DNA of 56,733 nucleotides from Streptomyces sp. NRRL S-455 (GTDB taxonomy: Bacteria > Actinomycetota > Actinomycetes > Streptomycetales > Streptomycetaceae). Location: positions 1 through 56,733 of the forward strand of contig NZ_JOCT01000046.1 in NCBI RefSeq assembly GCF_000717875.1, written 5' to 3'. The translations under genes and the position numbers were made by a program. This document shows positions 56,280-56,733 of the stretch, in pieces. Each line of letters begins with the position of its first letter. The first letter of the stretch is position 1. The notes beneath the pieces were generated by a model. That model did no database searches. It saw nothing but the letters and a program-made list of their open reading frames with translations, and was not told the origin of the DNA.

Positions 56280-56377
56280 GTGGTGGGTCGGGGCCGCGCC
56301 GGGGGGTGTCCGTCCTCGGAACGGCGCGATGGGGTCGGAGACCAATTGACTGTCCGTTGACGCGCCAACCAGCTGCG
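56280..56377 (-). repeat. Right copy of the 98-bp inverted repeat
   Basis: Reverse complement of 20..117 with one mismatch. One edge lies inside the anticodon stem of tRNA-Phe. The other lies 117 bp upstream of the hrpA start codon. Confidence 0.95.
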
Positions 56378-56417
56378 CTTTTCAGGCGGACGCTCGTACC
56401 AACTGAGCTACCCAGCC
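56378..56417 (-). pseudogene. Truncated tRNA-Phe(GAA), 5' half only
   Basis: Minus strand GGCTGGGTAGCTCAGTTGGT and onward to TCCGC-CTGAAAA-GCG: acceptor 5' strand, D-arm and anticodon loop with GAA are present. The anticodon stem is then interrupted by the 98-bp repeat, and no variable, T-arm or acceptor 3' strand follows. It cannot be functional as read. Confidence 0.9.
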
Positions 56418-56422
56418 ATGAG

Positions 56423-56436
56423 GTTTCACGTGAAAC
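56423..56436. promoter_or_regulatory. Perfect parS site (ParB binding)
   Basis: GTTTCACGTGAAAC is the canonical Streptomyces parS 14-mer and the centre of a perfect 22-bp palindrome (56419-56440). It sits between tRNA-Asp copy 2 and the broken tRNA-Phe. Such sites cluster around oriC and load ParB for chromosome segregation. Confidence 0.92.
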
Positions 56437-56441
56437 CTCAG

Positions 56442-56516
56442 CGGTCCTGACGGGATTTGAACCCGCGGCCTCCACCTTGACAGGGTGGCGAGCACTCCAA
56501 ACTGCTCCACAGGACC
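56442..56516 (-). tRNA. tRNA-Asp(GUC), copy 2
   Basis: 75 nt, identical in sequence to copy 1. On the minus strand the order is tRNA-Glu, tRNA-Asp, (truncated) tRNA-Phe, the usual actinobacterial cluster. Confidence 0.96.
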
Positions 56517-56552
56517 AAGCTTTCGTACGACAGTGTCGCACAGGGTGGTGCG

Positions 56553-56625
56553 TGCCCCCAACGGGATTCGAACCCGTGCTACCGCCTTGAAAGGGCGGCG
56601 TCCTAGGCCGCTAGACGATGAGGGC
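56553..56625 (-). tRNA. tRNA-Glu(UUC)
   Basis: 73 nt, minus strand. Acceptor GCCCTCA pairs with TGGGGGC (one G-U); anticodon loop CTTTCAA; GGGTTCGAATCCC T-arm. Downstream of 56625 nothing further is supported. Confidence 0.95.
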
Positions 56626-56733
56626 TATCGGCCCGCCTGGGCGCTTCTCAGCGCGTCGGGGACGTGAGAAGCATATGGGATGGCGGGAGGTATCGCCAAA
56701 ACGGTTTAGGGGGCGGGGGACGCGGAGGGGGTG

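Noticed and set aside
52287..56360. 1357-residue open frame on the plus strand opposite hrpA
   Set aside because: It is the mirror of hrpA codons in GC-rich DNA (Arg/Leu/Asp/Val-biased translation) with no domain, and hrpA motifs are clear on the other strand.

Overview
The window is high-GC actinobacterial DNA and almost certainly a Streptomyces chromosome. Supporting evidence: extreme G/C in third codon positions, rare TTA codons confined to two genes, leaderless GTG starts, mycothiol-enzyme and Lsr2-type genes, a bldC gene, a sigF-sigN pair, and a gene order (sigN-sigF ... upp ... dnaX-purD ... purC ... purSQL ... purF-purM ... vdh ... bldC-hrpA) that I recall as the conserved core near SCO4034-SCO4092 of S. 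coelicolor. Assignments rest on reading the sequence and family knowledge; no database search was run.

Layout. 0-9.5 kb: two SigB/SigF-family sigma factors (sigN downstream of sigF), a small Dabb-domain pair, tRNA-Ser(CGA), tadA with its partner gene, upp, a LytR_C membrane protein, small conserved proteins, a remnant of a HerA-like (DUF853) helicase, an HhH-GPD repair protein and a siderophore-interacting reductase. 9.5-15.6 kb: an iron box divides the reductase from an Ntn-hydrolase (penicillin-acylase family) and a GNAT acyltransferase; a CopC-CopD copper protein and a DUF72 protein follow. 15.8-24.6 kb is the most accessory part: a MSMEG_6728-type protein, a TTA-containing P-loop ATPase coupled to a membrane-anchored substrate-binding-like protein, a four-gene roadblock/PATAN operon, an archaeal-type AAA ATPase behind a long palindrome, and tRNA-Ser(GGA). 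24.6-47.6 kb is mainly housekeeping: SRP RNA, dnaX, and the purine genes purD, purC, purS-purQ-purL, purF and purM, all on the plus strand, interrupted by an M48-like membrane protein, a DMF-ase-like protein, a two-component/ABC-export operon flanked by two tRNA-Gly(GCC) genes, tRNA-Gly(UCC), an Lsr2 paralogue, an ArsR/M23 pair, a mycothiol-dependent-type enzyme and a META lipoprotein. 47.6-56.7 kb: DUF3073, valine/leucine dehydrogenase, a conserved hypothetical, bldC, a DUF6274 protein, tRNA-Asp, hrpA, then a second tRNA-Asp, a perfect parS site and tRNA-Glu.

The strongest unexplained structures are these. (1) A 98-bp inverted repeat (97/98 identical) sits at the two ends of the window, and its right copy cuts tRNA-Phe in half. 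(2) dnaX changes reading frame across an 8-G run that is phased as a -1 slippery heptamer. (3) A compact iron-box-controlled reductase / acylase / acyltransferase module. (4) A TTA-bearing ATPase plus sensor-like protein pair. (5) A GTPase-less roadblock/PATAN operon. (6) A perfect parS beside the broken tRNA.
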